A DNA stretch of 64,000 nt from Pardosa pseudoannulata (GCA_032207245.1 CM063506.1:19665075-19729074); one strand, 5' to 3'; positions 1-49,632 are shown, counted from the first letter of the stretch. Made by a program: numbers and translations. The notes: generated from the letters alone by a model not told the origin.

Positions 1-301
1 TATATCTATATGTTTATATTCTACAATTTCATTATAAAAATCTTATTCTTTTTTAGGATTGTCACTTGTTATAGCACTTACACAACTAAAGCTAGTTCCA
101 TGTTATATGCTATTCAAAATCTTTTTTTTTTTTTTTTTTAATTATTTGTTCCTTTGACAAGTTATAGTTTAGTAAGATTAGTACTACATCTACTTGTATA
201 ATAATAGAAACTTATTTAAAAAATTATTTAATGGTATAGATGTTAAATATTGAAATATGGTAATTAAAAATTAGTTTATCAAATTATTTAGAGATTTCAA
301 T

Positions 302-499
302 GTGAAACTCATCTATAAATTCTTAGATTTTACCACAGCACATAATTATATTTTGCACAATGATATATTTTATTTGCAAAGTGTTGGTGTACCTCAGGGT
401 GACAATTTTTCTTGTAACCTTACAAATTTATATTTCTATTATAAGTTAAATAATATAAGTAATGAACATTGTGAATTATTTCAGTATATGATGCCATAA
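302..499 (+). pseudogene. reverse-transcriptase-like fragment
   Basis: The reading frame contains DIFYLQSVGVPQGDNFSCNL followed by NLYFYYK, which resembles the reverse-transcriptase block with the PQG motif. No other transferase blocks and no element ends are visible, so the family cannot be named. It could be a Penelope-like or other retroelement relic. Confidence 0.4.
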
Positions 500-855
500 T
501 ATTAAATAAAGCAATGAAAGCTAAGATGCAAATGCCTAAAATATAGATATAATTTTTGGGATAACATGGTCTATTTTCTCTCTACACTAACTGATGGCCT
601 TAATCAAGTGTCACAGTGCAGCAGTATTCATCTGTAAACATCCCTCAGGGTCCCTGTTGTTAATTCTAATTAATATGTTCGTTATACCAGTGTAGTTTTT
701 CCTGACAATAGAATGGTTTAAGTGGAATGCAATGACTTCCATGCATACAAGTCAGCCTGATTTTAATTCCAAGAAATGGATCTAGCAGTTACGCATGCAC
801 AGTTGATAGTAGTTGATAGATATTCAGCTATTTTACTGAAAATAAAATTTCCTTT

Positions 856-889
856 ATACATATATATATATATATATATATATCACTAG

Positions 890-925
<36 letters not shown>
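856..925. repeat. TA microsatellite, interrupted
   Basis: Two runs of TA dinucleotides are separated by a short unique stretch (CACTAGGA). Confidence 0.9.
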
Positions 926-932
<7 letters not shown>

Positions 933-2823
933 AATCCCAGTTTTTTGGGCTGGCTGCCATGTTTTTAGCTTTATTTTTGTACCAAATTGTGGTCAAGTGA
1001 TGTATACAGTTTGTACTTTGTTTTGTATTAAGTTTATACCTGATTTGAAAGCATATTTTGAGCAAAATAAGGTTTGAAATTTTGCTAAGGTGAATACAAA
1101 TTTAAATTTAAGTTTTTAATGTATTTCAATGTACTTATGTACTGTTTATTGAACTAAACAGTGCAGAATTTCTGTAATAGGTACAAATTAAGCAATATAT
1201 AAGCATAACTAGATTATATTTAGGCGGTTGTACTTATAAAATACTGTTTCTATTTAATCAAATTATTTTTAAACTATCGAATAATTTTAAAGTAGCGTTG
1301 TTTAGTATATTGCTTTTAGAAATTTAGCTTAAAATCGAAAAGTAATGAATAGAGTAATTGTTTTAAAGAAATTATTTAAAATTCTAAAGGAAATGAGGGG
1401 GATAAAAGATTTTTTTTTTATCAAAGGGAGGCAAAGGCCCACTTGACCTCACTATTAACAATCGGCAAAATAATATAAGAAACAGTGTAATAACCTATAA
1501 AATATTTAAAAATATTTCTACTTTGTTTGGTGTTAAAATTAGATACAATTTGAATAAAAAGGTTTGAAAATATAAATGTGAAATTTAATTAACATTGCAC
1601 TTACCTAAATTAGGTATTTGCAAATATTTGGAGGACAGAATTTATTTACTAATATTTGACAGTACAAAAACGTGCTTAATACATTAAAAACTCAAGTTTT
1701 TATTTGTATTGGCTTAGCAACATTTCAAATCTTTTATTGTTTAAAATGTGCTTTGAAAATCGTATATAAAAAACTTACCACAAGGGCACGATCAAAATGG
1801 GTGTTAGAAAATTCAAATTCAGCAGTCTTGGAGTATTGTTAGTTACAAGAACCAATAACGGTAAACTATTCTAATCACATGTTATTCCCCCCCCCCCAAT
1901 GCCCTAAAATAAAGATACTGATTGACACCTTACCCCTTTTTTCGGGGGTGGCGGAAGAATCCGAAAAGAAGAGCAATGTTTTGCCAGAAAACTGGGTTCT
2001 AGAATTTGGCATGCCTGCTGATCTGGGTTCGGCTGATTCCCCAAACTGGGATATGGCCATATATAGTGCACAAATAGATCTTTTTATTTTATTTATGATT
2101 ACCAACATGCTTTAATTTAGCATTTTTACCTTCTGCAGCCTTTTTTTTTTTTTTTTTTTTTTAAATCATAAGGTGATATTTTTTGACTCTCCCATTACTG
2201 ATGCCACGTGGGGGCACTTGTTATATTTTGACCTGCTTTGAATCATGCAACTGCTTTTGCAAAATGATAGGCACTCAAAATGTACTTAATCACTTTTCTG
2301 TGTCACAAACTAAGTGGGATAATCAATGGTGTTATTTTCATCAAATACTTAAATTCACAAGCTTTTAAATTATTAAACTTTTGTTCACTGCCTTTTACAC
2401 AGGTACCAGATCCTGCCCTACTACTCCCTCTACATTTAATTTTATTATGGGTGATCAGCTATCAGGAATTTTACATTGCAAAAACCATTGTTCCTCAGCA
2501 ATTGCTAACAAGTGTATCATAATTTTGGATACATAAGCTGCAGCTTATATGTGTTTAAAAGTGGAAATATAACATATGTGGCACATCCAAAGAAATTTTA
2601 ATTTTTCTATTATGAGTCAAAAAAGAATTTTTTTAATTGAATAGTTTTCTTGTATATCTATTACATAATTTATTCAGGTTCCCCATACTGTATTGCACAG
2701 TATCAACCAGATCAGTCATGTTGTACAATATCATCGAGTGTTATTCCTATGAAAATGCAAGGAAGCTGAATTAGGCAATTGTATGCAGAGATTATAGTAC
2801 TTTGCTTGGCATGCTTGTAATGG

Positions 2824-3000
2824 CCAAACAATGGCCGATTGGTTAGAGTGTTGACCTTCGGTACCGGAGTTCGTGGGTTTGAATCCCACAGTGGCATGGA
2901 TGTTTGTAGCCATTCGGAATCGGCTTTAAGCTGTAGGTCCCGGTCTCATTAGCTCTCGTGTTGCAAAAGTAGACTGTAGCACTCCAAACCAAACCAAACC
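2824..3000 (+). repeat. tRNA-derived SINE (family 1), full copy
   Basis: The head resembles a tRNA with an A box (TGGCCGATTGGTTAG) and a B box (GGTTTGAATCCC). A conserved tRNA-unrelated body follows and the tail is AAACC repeats. It is flanked by a 13-bp direct repeat, ATGCTTGTAATGG, at 2811-2823 and 3001-3013, which is the target-site duplication. Related copies lie at 49633-49808 (minus), 61429-61611 and 62034-62203. Confidence 0.88.
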
Positions 3001-3197
3001 ATGCTTGTAATGGGTTTAAGTACTATTTTTTCTCACTTCATTTTAAAGTATGTATTTCTTTTTTAATGAGTGTGTTTTTACAAATTGGCATTAAAAACCT
3101 CATTGGAGAACCAATGATCCAATGAACTTTCGTTTTCATTTCTTTTATTTCTTTCATGGTGTACATGCCATGGTGGCTATCTGTTTGAAATTGCAAT

Positions 3198-3200
<3 letters not shown>

Positions 3201-3293
<93 letters not shown>
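3201..3293. repeat. TA then TG compound microsatellite
   Basis: About 68 bp of TA repeats pass into about 25 bp of TG repeats. Confidence 0.95.
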
Positions 3294-3600
3294 AATATTA
3301 TTGCTGGTTTCTTTTTTTTTTCTTAAGGAAGAAACATTTTTTTTATCATGTTTTATTAACTTATAAAATATTGTATAATTTATAGTCTAATTGATCCATT
3401 ATTTGTGAAGGTTATTTTTATTAGTTAAATAATTCTCATTTAACTGTAAAAAGATCTGATATGTTTTCTTAAACAGTGTATTTATATCAAGTATGATGAG
3501 AATAAGTGTTAAATAAGCTACATGTCTTTAATTATTGATAGATGACTTCCCTTTTTTACATACAATGGTGACTAGTATTTAATAGAATTTTTATATTTAG

Positions 3601-20516
<16,916 letters not shown>

Positions 20517-21392
20517 TTTATTTAGTATCTGGATAAGATTCCATTGTTTTAGTGTGTTATTTGGAAATCTATTTCTAAGATCTGGAATTTTCTTTTTTTT
20601 ACGTGCCTTAAAAAAAGGAACCAAGTATATGAGAAAAAGAACACACTTTTAGATGGTGCCAAATTATGTGTATGTATTTATTTATGTAATTGAATTTATA
20701 AATGCAAATGAGTACATATAATATGCATACACTGAGAGGTATCGTTTATGCCTATGTGTTTATAAATGTATATGCATGTATATAAATCAAGATTTGTCCT
20801 CTGTAAAATCAAATTAATGTATTTAGTTTTATAAAGGTATGTATAATCTGTTACTACTTATTTTAATTTTTTTTTGCAACATATATCTGAATTGCATAGC
20901 AATTTTTGTTGTTTTAATCATTTTGCTCTATTTTTAATAGCATAATTAAATCACTTATTTTAAAATATTTCAGTTAATGAATTAAATCAATTTTTATTTT
21001 CTATTTTATGTTACTGATTAGAAGAAACCTTTGGAAATATTTTTTTTTTTTATATTTTTTACTTACATGTGTAAATTTTCTTGTTGGGACTGATTTTGAG
21101 GCATAAAATTTGTTTCTTGTAGCTCTTGTATTGTATAACAGAGATATGGATGCAGCATAATTGATATAAAGTTTAATATATAATTTCGACATTTCACTGA
21201 TACTTTAGTATTGAAGTAACTTAATGCTTTGATGTTTATTAATTACATGTAAGTTATTAATTGCAGTTTTATTTCATCATTAAACTATATTTCTTTCATT
21301 ATTGGTTTTTAGTTTAGCAATTTATCCTTGTACTTGTGTAATGGAAAATTACCTGCATTTTAAAGCAAATCAAAGTAACAGTAAAATGTTAA

Positions 21393-21398
21393 ATAAAA
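21393..21398 (+). promoter_or_regulatory. candidate poly(A) signal of NADK2
   Basis: AATAAA lies about 880 nt after the NADK2 stop codon and is the first clear canonical hexamer I see downstream. In such AT-rich DNA the hexamer can also arise by chance. Confidence 0.35.
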
Positions 21399-24300
21399 GC
21401 GTGTAACATAAATGAATGGTAAATGCATTTAATTTTGCAAATGATAATGTTGTTTTACCTAGCAATGGAAATAGGAAAGAATAGCAAAATTTGAATTATT
21501 AAGAAATATCCCAAATAAAATAACTAAAGTAAATCTAGTCAAAAAGCAGCAAAACTTAAATTATCATAGAATAATTTTAAACACTATCAAATAAATTAAG
21601 TTACGTAAAAGGTTTCAATAATTTTAGCAAATATTAAGAGAAAAGTATATCTTGTAGTGATTTTCTATATTGATACTAAACCTGATAGAGAGCAAAGAAG
21701 CATCTTGTCTGTGTCATGATTTTGATCTTCAATTCATTTGACCTGTTTAAAACCTTCACAGGATATACTTAAATTACCCTACAAAATTTTATGAAGCTTG
21801 GTGCCACTGCTTTGGAATGCTTAGTGAACAAACAGATAGTCTGACATACAAAGGATTTTTTATAGAAAGGTACTAAAATCTGCATTAAAAGAATTTTTGA
21901 TTATAGTATGTAACTAGGAACATAACTAGGTTCAAATGTCACTTATGTTAAATAGGATTCATATAAAATAATAGTTTTAATTTGTACAATGTTTTTTGTT
22001 TAATTTTATTATATGCACTGTAACTCGATAAAATACTTAGTATTTTTAAAAAAGCATACCCATTTTGCCAAACAGTATCAAGAAACTTGAAAGAAAAAAG
22101 TAATGACTTCAAAAATTTTAAAGCCATCAATAAGTTATTTAAAAAATTACCAAACTGAAAAGAATATGTTTGAAAAATGAAATAAAATAGTATATTCATA
22201 TGTAAAATTTCATTTGTATTGGCACTCTTCAGGCAAAAAATTTGTTTTCATGGTCAAATTATGTTATTTCTAAGGTTTCTTGTGTCCTTAAAGGTTAAGT
22301 TTATAAATAATGCACATTAGAACTTTCAAACCACCTTTTAATTATAACATATAACTTCTATTTGGCATTTTTATAATTGTATTAATTGCAAGAACTGCAG
22401 TGTGCTTTGTTTTTAAAATCACTTTCGCTTAAATTTTAAATAAGTATTAATTATTGTTCAACAAAATAAAAGACTGAAATAAATTGTTTCACTTTTCCTC
22501 GGATCACTACAATTGTGTGCAGTCACTCTTTTTTGGGTTGTTATGTTGATTGATCAAAGTAAATGTTAAATATTTATGTGATTTATGTGTTTATACACAC
22601 TAAATTCTTTTAAATGGATCCTCCACAATGAAATTTTTGGTTATATTTTTTGTCTACCTTGAATTCTTATAAAATATGTTGTGATATTTAAAATAGGTAT
22701 TTCTGTAAATCCATAGGATATTAAAGAAAGAAAAAAAAAATGTGGAAAGTTATAATTTTTTGTCTTACTACAATAATGAAAGAATGTTTTAAATCCTCAT
22801 TTTTGCTGTGTTTCAATCCCAATTGGCAAATTTTTCAAATAAGTATTCCAACAATTCTTTGGACAAATTTCATTTATATTTTTATTAGAAATATTTGTTT
22901 GTTTGTTTGTTGTAAAATCAATGTACTTAAGTTTAATTATCTTTTAAATTTTATGTGTGTTGTTAGACAGTATGAGGTAAAGTTATCAGGAATATTTAAC
23001 AAATAAAAAAGAAAAATAATGAAGCTGAAGCATCTTCAGTATTAAATTTGCAAATGCATAAATTAATTTTCGTAAATATTGTTATGCTAATTATTTTTTT
23101 GTTTGGGATGGAAGTAGATATCCCTTTGAACTTTAAAAGAACTGCTCAGGCAAAATAGGTTATGCATTTTTTTTTCTGCTTTTATAAGAATATTAATGTT
23201 TTATTGGTTAGTATTTATATCTGCAATTTTACCAGCTATCTCAGAATTTCATATGCTACTTTATTTAAAACAACCCACAACACAATTTATTTCATATTGT
23301 AAAAGAAAAACAAAAGTGGAAGTTTATTTTATATTACCTTTTCACATTATATGTACAAAAGGAATTTAATTTCTGTTATCATGCATAATCAATAGTGGTA
23401 TTAGCATAGAGGCAAATTAAGAAATGTTGAAGCTCCAGTTATAGAAAAATATATTTAATCTCTTAAGAGAGAATATAAGCAATTAAAAAATGCATATTTA
23501 CTACAAATAAAACCTAACATACCATTCAATATTTTTATTTTAACTAAATTTTAATACCAGTGTATAGGATTTTACTTGAAATTAAGATATTAAAATATTT
23601 AAATTTTTTTCTAGACTTTAATTTTGTAAATGTATCACTTCACAATAAATACTTTTAATCACTCTTTCTGTGTATAAAAGAGCTGTATTATAACCTTTCT
23701 CCCTTCATTCATTTTTTTTAAAATGCATATTTACTCTTTTGATTCAAGAAAATGAGCATTTCTCTGCATTTGAAATTGGCATGGTTAACAGAATCTTCAA
23801 AATAGTTTTTCATATATGAAAAACTTGCTTCATATGTTTTTCATTTTGTGCATATTATTGATCATTTGTCTTTGTCATCTGAAAAGTTTAAAAGCTGTTC
23901 TAACTCATTTTTAAAACTTTTTAAATGAATTTCATCTTCTTACATTTCTATTGAGTTATTGACAATTGTTTTTTTCTTTTCATCTACACACAGTGTAAAT
24001 AACAATAACAAGTAACAAAGCTATTATTAATGATGAAAATTAATATTATCATTTAATTAATTATTAATGATGAAAATTATTTTTTAATTATTAATAACAT
24101 AATTACTTATAACATTTTCAAAGATTTTTGTGTTTATTCAGCTTTTCTTGCAAATTATCACAAAATCATGGGCTAGTTTCTGTAAAAAAGTTTCTATGGG
24201 CTTAATGAATGCTCACTTGTGATTCTTTTTGAAAATTTTCTCTTATTTAACTTCTGATTTGATTACTTCGAAATTACTGTCAATAAATTGTAAAGATTTA

Positions 24301-27300
24301 CTTGTAGCAGAGTTGCATATCTTATTTAATGCCTCTTTTAGATCTTTCTGTCTGTGTTCTAACACTAAAACTGTGTCAGCTTGGGAAATAGGTCAATTTC
24401 TTTAATGTATAAGAACAAGAACCTTTCATATAATTGCATAACATGCTCTATCAAAATATTGATGCACTAAAAAAAATTGCATATGAGTAAAAAATATCTG
24501 GAAGCATTTCTAGAGTTGCTTGCAGCATTACCAACTTGCATCTTTTAGTATGAATATGAATGGAATATTGACACTCTACTACCCATTGGTCTCACATCTG
24601 TAGTTACTTATGCTGCAGGTTACTACGTTTTGCAGTGCATTATTCATATCTGTTATACAGTAAATGCTTGTTATTTGGACTTTAGTTATTAATGGAAGTA
24701 AGCAAATACAAATTAATGTACTATCAGGTTTTGCTTTTGATGGAAGAGTTGTACACAATTATTATTGCATTAGAAAAATCTGTAAAGTTGGAGTCTTATG
24801 GGCCCGAGAAGTTGTGGTTCTGGGTGACATTAAATCTGCCTCTGTATTAGCACCTTAAACTGTTTGTTGGTTAAAGAAAAGTCAAGTTTGTCCTTAAAAG
24901 GAAATATTCCATTGATACAGAAATATTGAATTTATCTGTATAAAGTACAACTCACAATTATTCTTTTATAAATTGTCTGCTCAAAAACCCTTAACACTGA
25001 TTGTCATAAGTATTTGTTTTTTTCCTGAGTACTTACAAGTTGTAAAATTTACTTTTTGAAATCTAACAGTAATTGTAACTTCAACATGGTATAACTAATT
25101 GTTATGGGATTAAATAAGTTGTTTTGCTCCTACATGAGGAATATCATAAAGTTTTATTTATTATGAAAGAATAATTAAAATAAATACCTTTTTTGTTTTG
25201 TTAGTACTTTTCTACATAGTCACCATCTAGAGTTATATATTTCTTCCATTGTTTCATGGCCTTTCAAAGACCATCATTATATAATCATATAGAGAGCCTT
25301 TATCTTCTCTGTACTGTTTCTTTACTCTATGGGTTCTTGAAACCAAAAAATCAACAATAATAGCTGTAGTTTACAATATCAGGTTCCTAAAGATCAGTAA
25401 ATGTGTAGAATAAGTTCTATCCAGATATTTTGGTTATTTATGATATTGAAACTTTATAATACTCCTATGTATAGACCTAAATTTGATTATATTTGGGTAA
25501 TTTACAGCATCACTTGCATACATGTACATAAGAAAATATTTTATAAATGTAGACTTTTTGCTAAATACTATTTAGTGAAACTGCTGTTGTCCAGCATACC
25601 AAAAAGATAATTCATGTTCCCCAATATATGCTACTGTAATTCCTTTCACTATGTAAGTAATTTATCAGACAAGTATTCACAATTTTAAAACAAATCTGCA
25701 GTATGTAATATAACATAATAAACTTTTATAAAATGAAATAATTGTCTTATAGTAAAGTTAAATCATATGTCCTGTTACAAAGATTTCTATCATTGATATT
25801 TCATATTTTGTGTCCTGCTTAAAAATTTTTACATGTTGCATATATTTTTAAACTTTTTAAATGTAGAAGAAAATTGCTAGTTGGTTTAATGAATATTAAA
25901 TGGCTTAAAATGTGCAAAATTGTTTTTAAAATCTGAATGATGTATCTAAGGTAATAAATTGAACATATTTTCTATCTGTTTGAATACGAAGAAAAATCTA
26001 GCACTCTTGTACAGAAGAGGATGGAAATTTCTTTCATTTTATTATTATTATTTACTGTAAATTATGATTTTGTTAGGATTTCATTGTAAGTTTCTCTTGT
26101 TCCCAGAATTTGTTGTTGTTGTACACTATTGTAGAATCTGTATGTGTAAAACTCTACCAATGAAATTCTCATATTTTTTAGCCGGGTTGAAAGATATATT
26201 TTCTTTAATTTCCTTCTGGAAATGTTAGAACATTTTGAGTATGGAATGTAAGTGTCACAATTTATTGAGAAAGGGATATAGACATTCCTTAAAATTTATA
26301 TGTAATTAAAATGTTTAAATTTTTTAACTTTGAAAGATTTTTTATTTATTGTCATACTTAATATGCTTAAGTCTGTTACTCTGAAAGAAAAGAGACAAGG
26401 CAATTTTGTGAATGCCACCTCTTAAAGGAATTGAATGCCATTATGTTAATTTCTAAGTAAATAACACTAATTAATTTTGTTGTATTAATTAGCTTCAACA
26501 CACTTTCCTCTTTTTTTTCCTTTTAATATTAGTGAACTCCATTAGAAAAGTTGACTCCATGGTTCCTGGCACTCTAGCAATTAAACTTCAGTGCCTTTTT
26601 TAATCCTACATATTTTCACCACAAAATAATATATGTATCAATTCTTTTTCATATGGGTTGTTTTTACTAATTTTTTTTTTTCACTGGTATTTGGACACTA
26701 TAAACAACTAATTTACACCCCTGTAAAAAGGGGGTTCTAACTCCCCTTGCATTGAAATTCATTTAAATTTAGTTCAGAACTCAACTTGCAAATTTATCGT
26801 GGCTTTATCTTCTTAGATTAACACTAGCAGAGTTGATGGCAGACTTTTATTAATTGCGTGAAGCAGGTGACCATCAATAATACTGTCACTAATTTATCCC
26901 TTTTTAAATTTTGATTGCATAATTAATTTTAATTTGTCTTTTGGGCTTTTTCTATTTCTCAATATTAATTCCAATGAACTGACACTGTTAAGTTATTACC
27001 TTGAAAATTCAATAGTTTAAGGTGTAATAGCTTTTTGTTTAAGTTCACTCTTTTAATTAATGCTATAAGAGCTTTAACTGTTTCCCTTAATTTTTTAAAA
27101 GCAAATTTTTTCTATTTTGGTTCTCTATTTTCATATATTTATTCTTACATTTAAAATGTACAAAAAATCATTAGTCCAGAAACGTATTTTCTAACACATG
27201 GGTCTGCAACTGCTTTAAGCAACTAAAGTGACTAAATCTTTGTTTTTAATTAAATTGTGCATATTTCATACTAATACCTCTGTTGTCTATTACAAAAATT

Positions 27301-27659
27301 GGCCAATCATGAAGGTGTGGTTCACAATTATGCATAAGAATTTTAATGTGACCTTTAATATCTTACAAGTTGAAAATTCCTGTTTTAAAATCAGCATATC
27401 TTTTAATGCTAATATCCATATCCGTATTCTTTGCAGTATCATTTTCTATAGATAAAATTGCCAAAGAATTCATTCTGTCATGAGATAGAAGTAAGTGTAT
27501 GCTTTTATGCAACCTACAAATTTGACACAACATTATAATTAGTGTTCATGAACTTAACAGATTCTATTTTACATATTCAGGAAATAATTTTTTTAACTGA
27601 GTATTCTAATCTAATCAAGAAATTGAAATAATATTACTGTTCTTATTTTTATTTTTTAA

Positions 27660-27949
27660 ACATTGATGTTACTTTGGACAACTGTCTGTTTTGCTGGAAC
27701 CTTGAACTGGCCTTACCCTTAGTTAAAATTGACATATTTTTACTGTTACAATATTTCGTTTGGAATTTATGCATCTATTGAATTATTTGTTACTGTCTAC
27801 CTTACATTGATGTTACTTTGGACAACTGTCTGTTTTGCTGGAATCTTGAACTGGCCTTACCCTTAGTTAAAACTGACATGTTTTTACTTGTTACAATATT
27901 TCGTTTGGAATTTATGCATCTATTGAATTATTTGTTACTGTCTACCTTT
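27660..27949 (+). repeat. 144-bp tandem duplication
   Basis: Units 27660-27803 and 27804-27949 share ATTGATGTTACTTTGGACAA at their starts and differ by only a few bases. It is intergenic. Confidence 0.93.
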
Positions 27950-28066
27950 TGGGAAAATTTTTGTCCATGTTAGCAAGAAAAAATTTAGTGTCTCCTGTGA
28001 TAACATAGTTATTCTTACAATAATTCTATTCCTTAAAGTTTATATATTTTCCATTCCTTGTCTTAT

Positions 28067-28072
<6 letters not shown>

Positions 28073-28158
<86 letters not shown>
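28073..28158. repeat. TA microsatellite
   Basis: About 85 bp of TA repeats with one phase slip in the middle. Confidence 0.95.
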
Positions 28159-28159
<1 letters not shown>

Positions 28160-29204
28160 GATGAATTGGATGAAGGTTTTAATAGTTTTAGTAATGTGGA
28201 AAAAGTTTATTAGATGAAATTAAAATTCAAGACAGTCATCTTTTCTGAATAAAACTCTCTCTGTTGAAAAGTTATTTTGTGATCCTTAATGTTATGATAA
28301 GTATATTCCAGCAATGGAATTTAATTTCCATTTTATTTACTGTTGGTTTTGTTTCAAAATGATACCTTATTTTTTTAGGTTATATATTTTTGTCTTATTC
28401 TACTTTATTTTCCTTTTTTATTTTCAGTTATACAATGTACAAAATTTTCATATCAAACTTTCTATTTTTGATTAATATACACAAATTGTGATAAGTTATT
28501 TAATAAAATGTAAATATATATTGTTTTCCTTTTCATAGAGGATTGAAATACGTTAGAAAAATAAAACATGAATTATTTATAAAAACTTAAAAGAATTAGA
28601 ATATTGAATACTATGTCCTATATGTAAATACTGTTTAGATTTTCATAATTATTCCCTTTATATAATTTCTCTTTTTATAATATGGGATTTTCATATTGAT
28701 TAAAACACAAATAAAGCATTTCAAGGCATGATTTTATAGCTTTATTTATCTGATATAGTTTAATCTTTAAGTGGTTATAATTGAAAATCTGACTATATCC
28801 ACAGAACTTAATATAACATTATCCGTAAAGGTAGTAGAAATTTAACTAAGAACAGGGTGATATAACTCCCATAGTAAGGTATTCTATTTAATACACATTC
28901 ATCACATTGTGTGCATTGGGTGTTCTAATAATGTTTTTTTAAATAAAAACCTATTTCCACCACTCCAGAGTTCCAATAAAGCTAATTTGATACCCAAAAT
29001 AGATCTTGTTTATCCTCATATACTCTGTTATGTTGTTATTCCTGTCCAGTGTGCTTGTGGAAGAACTGTCCTTGGGAAAAATAGAGAGCACTGGAAAACA
29101 TCTGCAAGTCTTTTATAATATAAAGTTATACTTATTCTCTCATAAAAGACTACAGATATGTTAGCATCAGTCTTCGTTTTGCTGTCTACTAGTTTGGAAT
29201 CTAC

Positions 29205-29285
29205 TTTAAAAGCAGTAGGTCCCGGTCTAATAACGGCCCTTGTGTGGCAAAAAATTGACCCTAGTTCTCCAAGCCAAAACATTTG
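29205..29285 (+). repeat. SINE family 1 fragment (3' body)
   Basis: The segment AGCAGTAGGTCCCGGTCTAA and the following CCCTTGTGTGGCAAAAAATT match the body of the SINE at 2824. The head is lost and the end is degraded. Confidence 0.65.
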
Positions 29286-29575
29286 CTCCAAACAATCTAG
29301 GCTGCATGCCATGAGTGTTTGCAAACAACAAAAAGTCATTCAAACTACTGCATTTAAATAGCTCCATTGTTTATATTCCCATGAAATAATTTCTGGTAAG
29401 TTTCAGATCTGTTCTAAAAATATTGGAACTGTTCTGCCTTAATTAGTTTAGGTAATCCAGAAATTTTGAGATATGACCTTTGTATTTAAATGTATCAGGA
29501 AAAGTTCATAAATTAATTGGGCCTTTGTTTAAAGTGTGAAGCAAAGACTGCTATTGTGATAAAAATGCTGTTTCA

Positions 29576-29596
29576 AAAAAAAAAAAAAAAAAAAAA
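29576..29596 (+). repeat. A homopolymer
   Basis: About 20 consecutive A residues just beyond the 3' end of the P450 gene; on that gene's strand it is a T run. Confidence 0.9.
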
Positions 29597-29610
29597 CTTT
29601 TTCCACATAG

Positions 29611-29616
29611 TTTATT
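29611..29616 (-). promoter_or_regulatory. candidate poly(A) signal of the complete P450 gene
   Basis: AATAAA on the minus strand lies about 75 nt downstream of the P450 stop codon. It is the first canonical hexamer after the stop; whether it is used is not shown by the sequence. Confidence 0.5.
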
Positions 29617-29690
29617 CAGATCAGATTGTTAAATTTAGTGTAATAAAACGTATTTATATTTTTAAATGTTTTGTTTGTGATTGTCATTAC

Positions 29691-48426
<18,736 letters not shown>

Positions 48427-49119
48427 TTTGTTGCTTAGGGTAAAGGCTTGTGATTAATAAAAAATGTTTTATCTGTAATAGATGAAGATAATGCGATCTG
48501 TTATTTATCTCAAAACTTCCTTCAGAGTAGATTATGGGCAAATGTCTTCTTTTCTTTTCATACATTAGTTTGAAAAACATTATCAACAGGTTTGCGTCGT
48601 ATGAATTTGTTTGCGACTCTTGGCGTACAGCCAAACCAGTTTTCGCCTTTTAATAGTTTCTTATTATAAAATAGTTAAAGAACTCTGTCTCAGACAAATA
48701 GGAAAAAAATTTGGTACTGGTGAATAAAAGAATAAAGAAGTGTTCATAGAAAGAATCTTTATTGTTAAGATAGGTGAATTTTGTTGTTAAAATATATTTA
48801 TAAAAGTGAAAGTTATTAAAAGAAAAGGATCATTTAACTTTTAAAAGTGAAAGAAACTTACATAAAAACGATACTTATTTTTCAAGAGACAATTCACTTC
48901 AATGTGATTATTTCATTTTAAAATGAACCTGATTTATTTAGAAATTTAACACCAAATGTAGTGATTCACAAAATCAGTAGATTTTCCTGTATGCCAAAAC
49001 AGTTCTCATAGTCTCCTTTTTTATTGTTGATGATATATCTATTTTAACGTTTCACATCATACCTAACTGCACATTGACCGAACAGGTATCGAAAACTGTT
49101 CATGAAAAAGGAAAAATAC

Positions 49120-49412
49120 TTAAACATCACTTGATCCAAATATTTCCCCGTTAACATGACCTTCAGCATTTAAAGAATGTAAGAATCTAGATGCGAGTTG
49201 TTTTCCTTTCAGAACTATGGACGGCCTGATTTTTCTGATTAGTGTACCCCTCTCTGTACCCCTTGCAGACTTCTTAGTGAAACGGTTAGCCCTGTTAGAC
49301 CTGGGACCATTGTTAGATTCTTGTGATAACACAGAGCATCGCCACAGTTTTGATAATCTCCTAAAAGCATCCCCAATGATACAGAAGTTCCTTTTAACTG
49401 TTAAACATACCT
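49120..49412 (-). other. unidentified open stretch upstream of the P450 gene
   Basis: The minus strand is open across about 97 codons with a basic composition (RSNRANRFTKKSARGTERGT). I do not recognise a family, and splice sites are not evident. Base composition is more balanced than the surroundings. It could be the relic of a retroelement, since a LINE follows directly. Confidence 0.3.
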
Positions 49413-49632
49413 AATTGTTGATCTTCTACCTGCCAAGCCTACCAGCAAGAGGACATCAAGACCCACAGACTGATTCTGCACGTTCTTTGAATATACAGAG
49501 AGATGTTTCGGGCACTTAGTAGTATTCGACACCTTGGATTTTTAGCTTGGCTAACCATTAGGTCAAGGAATGGTAAAATTTTTGAAAAATCTCTTTTACT
49601 TCTAAAAAATTTATTAATTGGAAGCAATTTCA

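Larger units (their letters stand above)
1..3600. other. sequence upstream of the first visible NADK2 exon (intron or 5' flank)
   Basis: The stretch holds no exon I can recognise. It contains a reverse-transcriptase-like fragment (302-499), two TA microsatellites and one SINE. The open frames near 1875-2522 do not resemble known proteins and show no coding bias. The missing NADK2 first exon is probably further left. Confidence 0.6.
20517..29690. other. convergent intergenic region between NADK2 and the P450
   Basis: About 9.2 kb of very AT-rich DNA. I see no exon series, only a TA microsatellite, a 144-bp tandem duplication, a SINE fragment and scattered short open frames without coding character. 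The first part is probably the NADK2 3' UTR. The stretch from 21400 to 27600 shows nothing I can name. Confidence 0.6.

Noticed and set aside
1875..2115. Overlapping open frames of 77 and 78 codons on both strands
   Set aside because: Complementary open frames without homology, beginning or ending in a C homopolymer; judged incidental.
24664..24858. 64-codon open frame in the intergenic region
   Set aside because: No recognisable family and no flanking exon structure. Open frames of this length are common by chance over 64 kb.
25200..25290. Stretch resembling the reverse complement of a mariner transposase C-terminus
   Set aside because: Only a few residues fit, and neither a longer match nor terminal repeats could be found.
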